Below the pieces are notes generated by a model. It was not told the origin of the DNA. It made no database searches and saw only the letters and a program-made list of their open reading frames with translations. A DNA stretch of 64,000 bases from Sporodiniella umbellata (lineage: Eukaryota > Mucoromycota > Mucoromycetes > Mucorales > Rhizopodaceae). The translations under genes and the position numbers were made by a program. Where the stretch lies: positions 1 through 64,000 of the forward strand of contig JAIXMR010000096.1 in assembly GCA_025677835.1 (NCBI GenBank), read 5' to 3'. This document shows positions 33,473-46,690 of the stretch, one piece after another. Position 1 is the stretch's first letter. The number at the start of each line of letters is the position of its first letter.

Positions 33473-36400
33473 CTCTTTTTAAAAACACTACAGTGTACTT
33501 TCATCAGCCATTACAGGCCTTTTTAAAAGACAATTTGTAGTCAAAATTGCTTGAGCCAAGAAAAAATTCTAATTTAGGACTTTTTCCTATCAGCGTTTGA
33601 ATCCGCAGCAAAACATCGTCACCTGAAAGATTATATTTTTTTATTATTATTTTTTTTTTAAAAAAAAACTATTTTTACACCTTTTTTGTAGACTTGTCTA
33701 CTAAACTCACCCTACTTCAAGATTAAAATTGTCAACCTTTAGCTTTTGGCAAAGTAAGGAAAGCTTCGCTTTATTCAATAGCATTCAGTTTGAAGACTAT
33801 TCAAAAGCACTTTATCCCTTGAGAATCCTTGATATACCATACCCCACATCAAGACATCCATTCAATTGATGTTTTCTGTTGCGAAGACAAATGTTTTATA
33901 TAAACGTGGAGCCATTGCATTCGCTTCTGACAAATTGGCTAGAGTAACGTAGGACACATTTTTATTTTCCTCAGTAGCCAAATTAGTATTAGAGTTCAGC
34001 TTTTTAAGAGAAACAAAGCATTGTTGGAAAACATCTTTGGTTCAATCACAACTTTTTCAAATAAAAAGGAGACGATGTTAATGCAAGCCAACCGTGTTGG
34101 AGTAACTATATTCTGATAGCGTGTATGGAGATTTACGCCACGTTGGTTGTTTTTTAAATATTGCATGACAGCAGCACAAAGAGATATACATAGAACAGTG
34201 GGTTTAGAAAAGCACTTGTCAAAAATAATACAAAGCGCTTAAATAATTCAGGTGGTGTGAGAATAGTATGCTTACTAGTATCTATTGGATAGCATAGAAA
34301 GTTGTGTTTCATGAATAGTCCATCCCTATATCTATGAGTAAATCGTCAAACAGATAATGGAGTAGCTATGTGCGGCTAAAGGGTGCGGAACTAACAAGGT
34401 AGATATCCGCTTTAATAAACCGCCAGTATTTTTCAAAATAAAAATAGGAAATTCCAAAACAATTCAGTTTAGAAATGAGGTATTTTGGGTTACTAGTGTT
34501 GACTTCCAGTAAGGGCCTTATTACTAAGTATGCTTTTCAAGAGGCGGGATACTAACAGCACTAGCACGAAAAACAGCATTATAGTAGAGGGGCAGAACTA
34601 TCTTTAGCATAGCTGCTGTATAAAAGTACAATTGATAGAGAAGTAATCTCTGATATAGACAAATGAAAGAAAGGATCGTCGAGAGCTTTCCTCTTCTCCG
34701 CTTTTTCTATCAAGAGTAATCGTAAAATGTATCGATCGGCCTTGGTTAGCTATATTTTCTTCTCCAAAGAAAGTAATTGGCAATCGACTTTTTGACTGGA
34801 GCTCAAATGTGGAATCCACAATAACATACAAAGTACCTGTCCTTTCTCTTCACGGAAATGCGAAAAACGTCGATTTATACTTAAATAAACTTATCTGAAA
34901 TAAAATTTCGTTCTTCCCCTGTCTCTTAGCTTTCATGTCTATTTTCTTGGTCACAAAGCTGAGGGCCAGTCCAAAATAAAAAGCGCTGTAGACCAACAAA
35001 AATATAGCAAGCGTTAGCTCTCTTTACATTTATAAACTCCAGGGAAAAGTATTCTAGATTCAGCATACTACCGAGAAGCAACTGAAACTTTCACCAGTCC
35101 TGTACTGGAATAGAAACTGCTAGTCTATCGCATAGCCACTATGTGGTAGCGGTGGCATTACGTATCGTTTGCTTTCAAAAGTCGAGTTTTATATTTTAAC
35201 TAGCAGATCAAAGTTTCCTTTATTATTGCGTTGTCTAATGCTACATTCTAAAGAGTAAAAGAAACAGAACCTCATGATTAAGAAAAGCCTTAGGTAGTAG
35301 TCCTGTTATTTTTCAATGTAGTAAAAAAAAACAAAGATATTGAACAACACGAGAATCAAGCTAGAATATAACTAATATTTATTCTCCAACTACAGTAAAG
35401 TCATCTTAAATGTCGATTTTTATAAAACAGTGTAAGCTTTTCAAATCGATCAAAACTTCAATTCTTTCTGATCAATATATGGCCATCCCCATCACATTTT
35501 AGTACATTTTACGCGCCTTTGATTCTCTGATTTTCAACTGTCTAATGCTTAAGTATACATTTACTATTATACTTGTACAAATGCCTATAACGGAACAAGT
35601 AGATTCTTTTTTGTTATCAAAAGTTTTGGCACACCGTTTTCAAGGCTGAGGCGATACAAACGTATTAGTATCAGCACTTCAGTTCATTGTTGTTAATAGC
35701 CATCTCAAAATACAACAAAAAATTTAATAATTGCAAAGTTATTTATACGAAACCCATCAATAGAAGACAATATGCAACTCTCTAGCACAATCATAAATGG
35801 ATGTACTAATACCATTAAAACAAAACAAACTGTATTTTTTTTCTAAATCAATGTTATATTTATTGTCTTTTTATTATCTCAAATACAGCATACTGCGGCC
35901 ATAGCCGTAATTTGTGTAGTCAATTTGGGTTTAGGGTGTATATCTTACACTAGAAGTTCAAGTTTTTCAAGATCAGTAAACCTCCATCTTGGCTAGAAGA
36001 ATAGCCAATATGTATATAACGAGCTATTATAAGCCACTGAATAGAGTATATATATTGATAAAGTGCTGTATGGTACCTTCTTGTAAAGAAAATGTCGATA
36101 TGAAGTTTTTTTACAGATAGGTGTGTAAACTTTTTTCCTTGGCCTTTTCTCTCTTAAAGGATCGAAAATAAAAAGTAAACAGCTGAGGTCAACACCTTTG
36201 AAGGTTTCCGGATCTACTACAATGTCCAGCATATACTGGTATTATAAAACCTATAAAGGTTGTATTTTCTATGAAGACAGTCAAAGTATAATAGCTGATG
36301 AGCCAAAAAAAAAGAAAGGCTTTCTCTTGAATTTAAACATCTTTTAAAGAGACTCACCAAATGTTTTTGTGTATCTGACGAAGTTTTATTAGGAAAATTC

Positions 36401-39043
36401 AAAACATTGTCTCTTTATGTAGCGGTCCATATGTCACCAGTTTTAAAATGTACCTTTTGAGCATCAAAGTTTGCCTTTATAATCAACGCTTTTCAATAGA
36501 GTTAAAAAATGAGGCTAGCTATGTATAAAAGAATACTTGCTACTCCGATATTGATACTCTCTTTTTCGTTTATTATTCTTTTTTTCGTTTTTTTTTTTTT
36601 TTTTTTTTTTTTTTGGTGGTTTGAGCTACTTATAAGGTCTGATAGTCGCTCTGCTCGAAACAATTTCGCCTGCTTTTATCTACAAAATCTATACCTGAAA
36701 GCGCATACACAGTTTATTTCAGCTCCTATTATACTTCAGTTACCGGAAACCGAACGCTTTACAGCAGGCAATAGTCTTCGTCACCAGCTAACATGAGCAC
36801 AGAAACGGTTGACAACACTCACTACAGCAATAGGCATATAAGCTAAGAGGAAAATCTTAGATGAGTATAGCCTTTGTCTGTACGTTACAAATTGTCTAGA
36901 CTCGTAGTCAAACGAAATCTAAAGAACTCAAGTAATACTATAAATGAGGTGACAAGTATATAGGAGTGTATATAAGGTAGTGTCATTTGTTAGTTGTTGA
37001 TGTGTCTATATGGCATCGATTTCGGGTTTATTGAAGGTCTCATCCGTGGCTCCTAAGATTTGCTTGATTACACTTGATAAAGCTGGCCTACAACCAGAAT
37101 GGGTTGCCTATTATCATTTTAGGGCAATTATATGCGAAAGATGGCAATACAACTATTGTATGGCTCAAAAAGCTTCAGATATTTGAGACCCAAAATAAAC
37201 TTTATTATTGATCGAAGTAAAGATTTATTGCTTTCTGTCATTTATCTATGTATAATTTGCGTAGCTCATTTACTGAAAGTACACTTATTTAGTTTATGTG
37301 TTTATCAAAACACTATATAGTCTCGCTTTTTTTTTTTTAAAAAAAAAACTAACTAGAGCCTGCGGTAGAATAAGAAACAAGGTCATTGAAGCCATTTGGG
37401 TGTAAGGTATCGCAGAATTTGATTATTCTAGTTATTAGCGTCTTTTTTTCCCGAAAACTTAGTTTGCTCAGCTCTGTTCCTAACAACTGATCAGAATTTC
37501 TCAATCTAATCCAGCTCAGCAGAGTAGAGAGAAAACAAGGTAACATTGTCTCTTATGGAATACATACTTAGTCATAAAACCCAAGCCTGCTTACTGCCGG
37601 TTTTGTACCTAATCGTACCTAGCCGTACCTTTATTGAGTTTTTTCTTCTCTAATTTTGCATACATTTTAGAATTGTGCTTGATTGATAAATAGGTTATAC
37701 TTAGCTATTAAGAGCTTATAAATAGCGTTACAAGAAACATCAAGATCCGTAAAGTTTTGTATTAGGCCATCTATAATTTCAATTACAACGGTAGAGAGGC
37801 CCCATCAATATAGTTTGAAAGAAACTGCTAGTGCTTCTACCCACTAATACGACGTCAAATTCGTTTTTTCTCTCTTGAAATTACTTTCAGGGCCGCCATA
37901 GTAGCGTTTGAACCACTTTTGCGTTACTTGGATATGGCTACTCAATTGCCTCATATTCAAGCATTTGCTCAAAAAATCTGCCCTAAATAAAAAAAAAGTT
38001 TCGTCTTCATCAGTGTAGACTACGTAGCACCCTTTATTGCGCAACTATATATCAACATCTTCAATGTTCATTTCATTAGTAGCTGAATATATTACAGAAT
38101 TAGAAAGCTTTCCTATAGGTTTATTTCTCAGGAACCGAGTACAAAACTTATTGTTTCAATATATATCGGCTCCTCGTTAGCAAACAGACCCTTTGGCTCA
38201 AACCTGTTTTGATCTACAGGACTTTGTCCATCTTTATATAGAAATTGCTTGTTCATTCTGAGTTTCTGTAAAATGAAAGTAAGAGCAAAAAGAGCCTTTC
38301 AAAAGTTGCCTTCCCTTTTCATAAAATTACAAAAGAGCAAGAGATTTTGCTAGACAATTACTAAGTGGCAACTAAAAAGAAACGAGGTTCATCCCATGCG
38401 AACACGGCTTCATTGCTGAATCAACTGAACACATACTTTTTTTTTTTGCACTACATCAAATTCAAAATCAGTAACTTTACTTTTTGAAATGACTGCTAAA
38501 GCAACCTTGATACTCCAACAATTACACAAAGAAGCATTATACAAAAAAAAAAAAAAGCAAGGTGTAGTTAGTGACACCTCTTAAATCAATATATAGAAAA
38601 ATCAAGTGATTGCTCAGACTAACTGTCAATAGTAACAAAAGCCTTGCAGGCTTCACTGAATTTACGTTTGATCTAAAAGAGCTATCTGTCATGTTAGCGG
38701 CATTAGAAAATCAAACTATTCCTACACAAATAAATAAATAACAGTGACTCATTACGTGTATGTTATAGTCATATTGGTTGCTATTTTTATTGACGTGGGA
38801 AAGTATAAAGGTAATAGAGGAGGAAAGGGAAAAGTAAAAGTGATGAGGGAACTACAGTATAAGGGGAGACTTGATGGGTGTGGAAAATATGTATAGAAAA
38901 AAGATGTATAAATGTATATATAATTCGAGCTGCGTAATATGTATAATTAGTGAAACTTTCTTTTCATATGCAGAAATACAATGTATAGAGTGTTGGAATA
39001 GAAGGTATCAGAAACGAGAGCGTGTGTGTATGTGATAGCGATT
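33473..39043. other. Gene desert, part 1
   Basis: 5.6 kb without a supported gene. Minus-strand frames at 35993-36232 (MLDIVVDPETFKGVDLS start), 37349-37546 and 37844-38044 look less random than their surroundings but lack splice partners and are broken by stops, so they may be relics of one or more dead genes. Poly-T of about 25 lies near 36590-36614. Confidence 0.45.
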
Positions 39044-39573
39044 TTAGTCTTCACTTGTGTTTTCTAAAAGAGTCCTGTCTTTGATCGCATAGGTTAGGAA
39101 ATCCTCTTCTTGAGTGGCGTATCTAAAGACTCCCTCTTCAAGGGATTCGGCGCAGGTCCACTGAGAAGGATGTACTCCATTTCGAGGGCAAGAACTCTAT
39201 TTTAAAGTGAATAAAGTTGCTTTTCTTTTTTTTTTTTACCTGATGTTCTGGAAGCCAGTTTCCGCACAGTTCACAAGTAGCTGGAAAAAAAACGAAAGGG
39301 ATCATTTTTGTATTATGAAGTAAGGAAATGAAAAGGTGGAACTACAAAGAAGAAAAAGTAACGTACTGGAATTTTCTGCTTGAACCTTCTTTTTTATACT
39401 TTTTTTATATCAATATTTTATTCTGCGCTCTTTCTTTGTTACAGATAAACAGAGCGGGAAAAACACAGTATTATTTGACACGATGGCGTTTTAACAAGCG
39501 TTTTTATTTACTTCCTCAAGATTTTTATAAAACAAAAAAAAGCCTTTTTTAATATTTAGTTACCAACTGTCAT
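39044..39573 (-). CDS. Small Cys/Trp-rich protein, possible zinc binder
   Basis: Three exons on the minus strand (39573-39564, 39280-39240, 39196-39044) join to 67 residues. Exon 1 is just ATG ACA GTT G, and the first intron is about 283 nt, long for this window, so the start is the weakest part. The coding sequence has TCELCGNWLPEH and then SSCPRNG, HPSQWTC, giving Cys-x2-Cys, His and further Cys residues that could bind zinc. The CxxCxxW..P...W.C order recalls CW-type zinc fingers but lacks the last Cys in place. The C-terminal 35 residues are acidic. Frame and splice sites agree across both clear junctions. The function is unknown. Confidence 0.5.
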
Positions 39574-42500
39574 GAAAGTGTTTTAAAATTGTATGTATAA
39601 CCACAAGAAATTGACCTCCTGAGCAGACGTTTCAGTAAGACCGTCATTAACTTTTGCATCACGTAATAAAGCATAAAAATGACTTTACAAGCAATTCAAT
39701 CGGTATATGTATATGAAAAAATACAAGGTAAGACAAAGTGCAATAGATACTACTGAACTGTTTCAGAACAATACAGTTGATCCAATAAATTATATTACCC
39801 GGGCCGAACAAAATATTTCCTAATCAGAAGCAAAATATCATTCAGTCAGAAATAGGTTTTCGCCGCCATAAGAACAGAATGGCCCCTCTTAGTTTTTCTG
39901 AGAATCCCTTTATTGTCTTTTTTTTTTGTAATGTCTATTGTCTTAGCGACAAAGAGCTCTTTTTAGTTAAAAGATACACAGAAAAATTAAAACGGTCAAT
40001 TAACGTACAATCCTATGGGAAATGTCAGCTGTTGACGATCTCAATATCATTCTTGAACTTTGGCAAGCTTTTTTTTTTCATTCAATAGCTAAAGATGCGA
40101 CTATATCAATAAGCAAAAAAAATTAAGCTCACTGTTTTTTTTTGAATGTGTAATGGCTACTGAGAAACGATACAAACTGTGTGATTTTTTTTTTGTTTTC
40201 TTTTTCTTTTTATCCTATATAATATTACATTTGTATTTCAATAAAATACTCTTAGTTAACTATCTCATAAGCTGTCATAAAACGTACGTAGTGCTCGTTT
40301 TGATAAATCTTCAAAAAAGTAAAATTTAATATTTCCACCGCCCAGATGAAATACTAAGGTATGGAAATAGTGTTACAAAAAAAAAAAGATAAAAATTACG
40401 TATATTGCTTAGGTTAGTCTTCTCAGTTTATTTTACTATGACATGTTCAGCCTAAAAACAATATTGTTGCCAAAACTTGTCTCATTTCAAAAAAAAAAAA
40501 CATACAAAGCTATATATGTATATTTTGCTATACTGTCCTTATAATATTTTAATTTGTATTGATTCTCATTACCTATTACGCTTAAGTATAGCAGTGCAAA
40601 AAGCTTAAATATAGATCAAAATAACAATAATAGTTAATGGTTGGCGTGTAGTTCACTAAAAATGAGTTGCAGCTGATTTGATAAAAAAAAAAATATTAGT
40701 TGTTACTCAACTTTCTCTTTTTGCTTTATTTTAAAAGCTTAAATAAGTTATAGGAAAACTGCGATTCCTCCCAATTGACCTGGGGCCGGTTTGGTGTCTT
40801 CTGTCTTTATCTGAGTAGACTGTACTTTTTCTTCGCCTCGGATATTTCAATGTTTTGAGGTGGCTCAATTTCTGCACTTTTGATATAGTTTGGATAATTG
40901 TCGAATTTTTTAGATGAAAGCGAGTGCTTCCTTTCCAGATTCATCAATAATGTTGTTTATGCCGTCTTTGCGAAAAATTCTTTTTCAAAACGATGAGTAA
41001 TAAATGCGAAAAGCAGGCAAAATGGACTTCAAAAAACCGATTAAATAGCTTTCAAATATGCAACCAAACCAGCTCTAAAAACATGTGCAAAATTTTTTTC
41101 ACCAAGATGAGCGGGCTCTTAGAGCATTGAGAGTGCATTTCCGAAAAGAAATCGCCTTTTCAAAAATCGGCCAAACAATAAATTCGAGCCAGGGCTTCGT
41201 TTATTTTTTGTTGTACAAGCCCATTTTCCAGAAAAACCCACCCTTTTCTTCTTGATCTCGTTTGAGAACAGACTTCAACGTGAACTTGCTTTTTCAAGTA
41301 GGCACTTTAGAAAAAAGTTAAATACAGGGACCGCTCTATCTAATAAGCTATTTATTTATTTCATTTTCTTTGTATATATGTATAGGCGAGGGCTCGAGTT
41401 TAACAATTGAAATCTCTTGTAATGTTATTTGTTTGGTCAGTCCCCTTAAAAAAAGGCAAAGGGCATCAAATAAAACGTATCGAGGCCATTAGTTCTAAGC
41501 TATGTGTACACATTATGACTGATATCTTATCTTTGGTACACGTACAATGAGAAGGGGAATACAATTGTCAGAGCGTGACACTTGTAATTTTTCTCAGTAA
41601 ATTACATGCTCAGAATTTAAAGACAAAGAGAAAAAAAAGTGCGTTTTATCGGAATTCCTAGCATGTTGAGTTTCGCTTTAAGTTATTAGTCGTAAGCCCT
41701 TGTAATCAAGATTTTAGTTGAGTGTACTTTTTATAGATGTTTTAACTCTCAAAAGAATCCCACGTTTGGAGATGTACAGAATGCAACAGAAGAAAAATAT
41801 CTCGATATGTAGTCTTAAGTATTACAAGAACAGTCTGCTGAGTTTTTTCTCATTTTCTTAAAAGTACACACGGACCTGTCATCTTTTCTTCTGACTAGAA
41901 TCGAGTGGTATCGACAAAAAATACTATGGAAAGGCCTTTCTTTTTTTTTTTCACGAGAAAGCCTTCAAAAACTAAGCACGGAAGATTTTTATTGTATGCA
42001 TAACAGATTTGGCGTATCTGTTTTACAACGAATAGAGCTATTGCTTTTTTCATATTCAAGTACACAACTAGTTTTTCTTTACATGTCTATTTTACTGTTT
42101 TTGAGAGCAAAAAGCTTTGAAACATTTGCTAAGACAGGTGCTTAATTACAAAACATGAAACAAATTAGATAATTCTGGTTGTAACTACAAGATGCATACA
42201 TATATACATATATTGGACAGCTGTGAATGTACCTGTGTTGCGTGACCATAGATATATGGTTAAAGGTTTGATTTTATATGATTTATAGAGCCCATTTCAC
42301 CCTCTTCTTAATAATATAAAAATCTGTCTTGATACCAGATTGAGGGAGAAAAAGTTACTAACATCTATTCCATTTTAAAACGTCAATGTACGGCTCATTA
42401 TCGACGATTTTACAACTATAAGATAATAATACTAACGAAAATACATCGGATTTCTGCTATCACGTATAATTGATTCACATAAAGCTACGCGTTCAAAACT

Positions 42501-43373
42501 CTTAGAACTCATGTGGCTATTTTATTGTTTTCGTGTTGTTTATTGGGTTTTTTCTTTACTTATTCTTTGTCACTTTAGCAATACGATAGCACGCTAAATG
42601 CCGACACAAAGTATGGTTATTATACAAAATGGTTGGATCAGCAGCTATCTGTAACACATTTAGAGGCCAGAAAAAAAAAAGGCCAACAATGTGCCGCTTT
42701 GTACTTGTCGTTTCTCTTATTTCAGAATTTGTTTTTATCGTTCGACTTCTTCCCTTCGCCCTCTTTTCTTTTTTTAGCTCATTTAAAAATAGCCGAGCAA
42801 ATATACTAAGTCACTTTTGCTTTTTTGTGTCAATACTATAACGAGAAAACAACATCTATCATGACCACTCTTTTTTTTTTTTTAGAAAAGGTAAAATCAG
42901 AAAATCGATATGGTTTTTCTTCGATATAATTCATTATTACCCAAAGCTCGACAAAAGCTTATCCAGTGTAGCGGAATTGATTACAGTCTGTTAAAAATTT
43001 CACTTTTGAAAAAAAAAAAAAAGGGGGAGGAGAAGGTCAATGGGAAAACCTTATACTGTTTTTGTCATCGTTCACAATAATACTTTTTTTTTTGCTTACA
43101 GAGTAAACTCTTAAAAACAAACGAAAAGATTACTCATTTTTCTTGGACTTATATGTTTGTATCAATATCAGCCAACAGACGAATATAGCGGGTTTAGTTT
43201 TGCCGTCAATTAGACATTAGATTTAACATTCGAACTAGCTCCTCCCCCTTTTTTTTTAGGTGCGATTGTTCCAAATGAGTTTTTTTTTTATTTCAGCTCA
43301 TTACACATGTACAGGCTACCAAATAATTACTACCTGTATATATATAATAGTGGCTGTTATCTCGTACAATCTG

Positions 43374-43405
<32 letters not shown>

Positions 43406-44527
43406 CGATCTAAGCGGGTAAAAAAAGGGGAAGGAGACCAAGAAAGTTGTAGAACCAAACAATGGAAAGCTACACAAACTAAAAGGGTCTAAAATCCTGA
43501 GCTCAGGGCTTATGCTAGAAGCCTGGTTAGCTGTTAGATTTGTCTTGATTGTTTCCAAAATCAGACCAATAAGAACTAGTTCATATATTACTGCTATTCT
43601 TTCCTACAAAAATGCGTTTAATGAAAAAAAAAAAAAAGGAGAGTGATTTTTCTTTGAAAATCTTTGATTTACGACGATAAGTTATCTTGAAACAATAGGA
43701 GTGTATCAAAGTGAGAATTCAATCTGAGACACTTTATATATATATGTTTCTGCAGTAATGTCTGCAAAAATCTTGGTAGGAGAAAGAATGGCTATTATTT
43801 TTGGCATACTTGTCAAGATCGATAACAATCCCAAAAAAAGAATAGATAACAACAAAGCCAGCTAAAACCGCTAGTTTCTGCACGTTGTACTTTTATTTCT
43901 TTGTTTACTTCTTTTATCAATAAATATATTCTTTAGCTATTTTTCTTTTTGAGAGACAGTGCTTTGTTAGCTGTTTATTGCTACTCCCGTCTTCTCTTTT
44001 TTTTTTTCTTTAGATTCCTCTTTTTTTTTTTTTTTTTTTTTTACTGATTCCGCAGATAAAAAACGCTTTGATGGTATGACAAATTCAAACAGTTCTGTTG
44101 ATTTTTCACCAAGATAGGAGAAGGCGGAATAGAACTTGCTATTCCAAACGTCACTTGCCATATACTTTTTAATTTTTTTTATAGACTGAACACACTCTTT
44201 ATTTACATTTTTACTGGTGTATGTAAAAAAAAAATGAGGAAATGAACTATTTTCAAACAATTGCCTGTTTTATTACTGTTTTTACATAACTAATACAAAA
44301 ACGTGGTTGTTTGTTAACAGGTTTTGATAAAGCAGATGTTTCTTATGCGTTTAATTTGTTCGTCATTAGAAATATATATAAAAAATTTTTTTCCTATCAA
44401 AAAGGTCGGAACCAAGATTAAGGGAAGATTATCCTCTATTAAAGGAAATATGGTCTATCAGCATATAAAGACAAAAACACACACACAATCCTTTCTTTTT
44501 TGTTTATTTATTTTTACTTGTATAATA
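39574..44527. other. Gene desert, part 2
   Basis: About 5 kb with no supported gene. Near 41108-41220 a plus-strand frame (ALRVHFRKEIAFSKIGQTINSS) resembles the helix-turn-helix end of a Tc1-type transposase but is isolated. Long T or A tracts lie at 43374-43400 and around 44020-44041. Nothing else is recognised. Confidence 0.45.
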
Positions 44528-44788
44528 ATGTCTCCCTCTACTACTATGCTGCACCCGTTGGATACAGAGGAAGAATCGTATAGCCGAAGAGGTAGCTTCT
44601 CTTCTTCTGCAGGCGATAGTGAGGCCTGGAGCCAGCTACTGTCCCAATTCAATTCACAGCCAGATATCCGATTGTTGATAGAACAATGTAAAGAGGAAGA
44701 GGATAGACGTCGCGAAGAAGAAACCAAGATGCGATGGAAAGAGTACCAGCTTTATTATTACGAGCTGCAAAGACAGGGCCACTTCTAA
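44528..44788 (+). CDS. Small highly charged protein (86 aa), unrecognised
   Basis: A single exon. An upstream ATG in the same frame at 44324 would add 68 AT-biased residues; the ATG at 44528 (MSPSTTMLHPLD) is preferred because composition becomes coding-like there and it follows a T-rich leader. The protein has a Ser-rich N-terminal half (RRGSFSSSAGDS, a plausible phosphorylation patch) and a C-terminal amphipathic, strongly charged helix (KEEEDRRREEE then WKEYQLYYYELQRQ). No membrane or targeting signal is seen. The family is not recognised. Confidence is moderate because it rests on composition only. Confidence 0.55.
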   Translation: MSPSTTMLHPLDTEEESYSRRGSFSSSAGDSEAWSQLLSQFNSQPDIRLLIEQCKEEEDRRREEETKMRWKEYQLYYYELQRQGHF

Positions 44789-46261
44789 TACACTACAAAA
44801 ACACCTTCATATCCCTCATTCACCTATTATTCCTATTTTGTGGAATCTCCCATTTTCTTTCATCCAATATACAACATTTCTTTAATAAGAAAGAAGAACT
44901 CATCTCTTGCTCTCATAGTATCTATCTACATACACACTCCCTCACCTCCTTTAATTTATCGATTACTTTGTTTACTCTCTTATTCATATACAATGCATCA
45001 CGTTCTAAGCAAAACAACCTATGATATAAAAAATAAAATACATGCCTTTTCTAACCCCTTGAAAAAAAAAAAAACTGTGTGAAATGTTCTAGTCTTTGTT
45101 TTTTACTCTACCAAACGGTAGGGAACAACGTCATATATTCTAGACTACCCATTTGTTTTTAAAGCAAGCTACAAGATTGATAGATAGAATAGTAAAAAAA
45201 AAAAAAAACACTTGGGTCGTTGAAAAGAAATTTTCTTTACTTGTTCACATATATGTATATCTTTGCCGATGGTTTTTATTCTAGTTAAATACAAGCTTTG
45301 CAAACTTAAAGATTGTTTTTTTCTCTTCATTCTGGTGAGCAATCCAACTAATATCTGTTCATTAAGCATAGACATATAATACGCGTATATATATATATAC
45401 ATATACATGGGTGTTTTCTTTTTGGCAAAAGAAGCTCTTTTGTCGGTTGCGTCAGGGTCTCATTTATAGAAACTCATAAATTAATGTAGTCAAGACAGTT
45501 TTTAAAATGGGAGACATGATTTCGTCGTCGTCAAAATAAAAATGCTTAATCCCTAGTTTCCTTTAACGATAGAACAAGCCGCTTATAAAAAAAAAGCCTG
45601 TTCTTTTTCCTCTTGAAGTAAACTATATCGTTCTTGTTTAAATCTAGAAAAGTTGCAAACCAAAACACTAACAACTTTGGTATATGGTTTTCATTTTGTA
45701 AGTTTTTCTTTACAAGAACAACGTGTCCATTTTAACTCTCTGGTACTTGGACCATGAGAAAAAAATAAAATAAAACAAATTTTAGAAAATTAGCTCTCCA
45801 GAGCTTTTGCTCAACCATCCGAAAGATGAAGGCCTTTAATGGATGTTATGTTCTTGTTTAAAGCGATAGTAAATGTTTACATTTTTTATTGCTTTATTAA
45901 GCTTTACGCATTTTTGCAAGCCCATCATAGACAACCTGACTTTGAAATTAATAGCGTGGATTCTGGAAGAATACGTTCAACTGATAAAGCCTACAATGGC
46001 TTTTAAAGATAGGCAGCTTCTCCTGTCACCTTTTTTTTTTTTTTTTTTAATTTTATTTTAGGCAGCTTCATGTGGGTTAATGGCTTTTGATTGGACAAGA
46101 AAAGTCAAACTCAGATGAAATGATCTATGAAAAAAAAAAAAAAAAAAAAAAAGTACCTTGGATTCCCTCATTATTCTTTTTTAATAAAGTTACTGTCTGT
46201 GCATATTTACTTTTTGCTTTATATATAAATTTCAAAGTACGTTTTGCTTTTGTTTCTTACA
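44789..46261. other. AT-rich spacer upstream of SPA2-like gene
   Basis: No gene supported. Contains an AT repeat near 45385-45402 and a 23-base A run at 46130-46152 about 110 bp upstream of the SPA2-like start. Confidence 0.45.
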
Positions 46262-46656
46262 ATGTCAAGTCACCGTCCATCAAGTTCGAATAATTCTGTT
46301 CATTCCCTTTCTAATCGATCGCCTACTTCTTCTATTCAGCAAGAGACGTTAGCCAAAGTTTATTTTGAAGAGTTAGATAGATACCTTGTCTTTATTCTTT
46401 CTCAAGGTACAAAAAGAGCGGTGTAAGAATAAGAAGGACAAGGGATCTTAAAGTCTGACTCTTTTTTATTTTAATTTAGAGGCTAGAGAAGGTGTTCCTG
46501 TGGCTAGAGTGACAGCTCGACAAAAGTTGTCTAGATTAAACAACCTTCAGTTTCATGAGTTGGCCACGGATGTCTATGATGAATTGCTACGAAGAACGAA
46601 TGATAGACATGGTACTCTTACGAAAAATGTACACCGCTGTATAGAATAATAACACA

Positions 46657-46690
<34 letters not shown>

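Noticed and set aside
32418..33482. Two almost identical 63-65 residue proteins in opposite orientation
   Set aside because: They arise from the inverted-repeat arms and are built partly from an A/T run; not genes.
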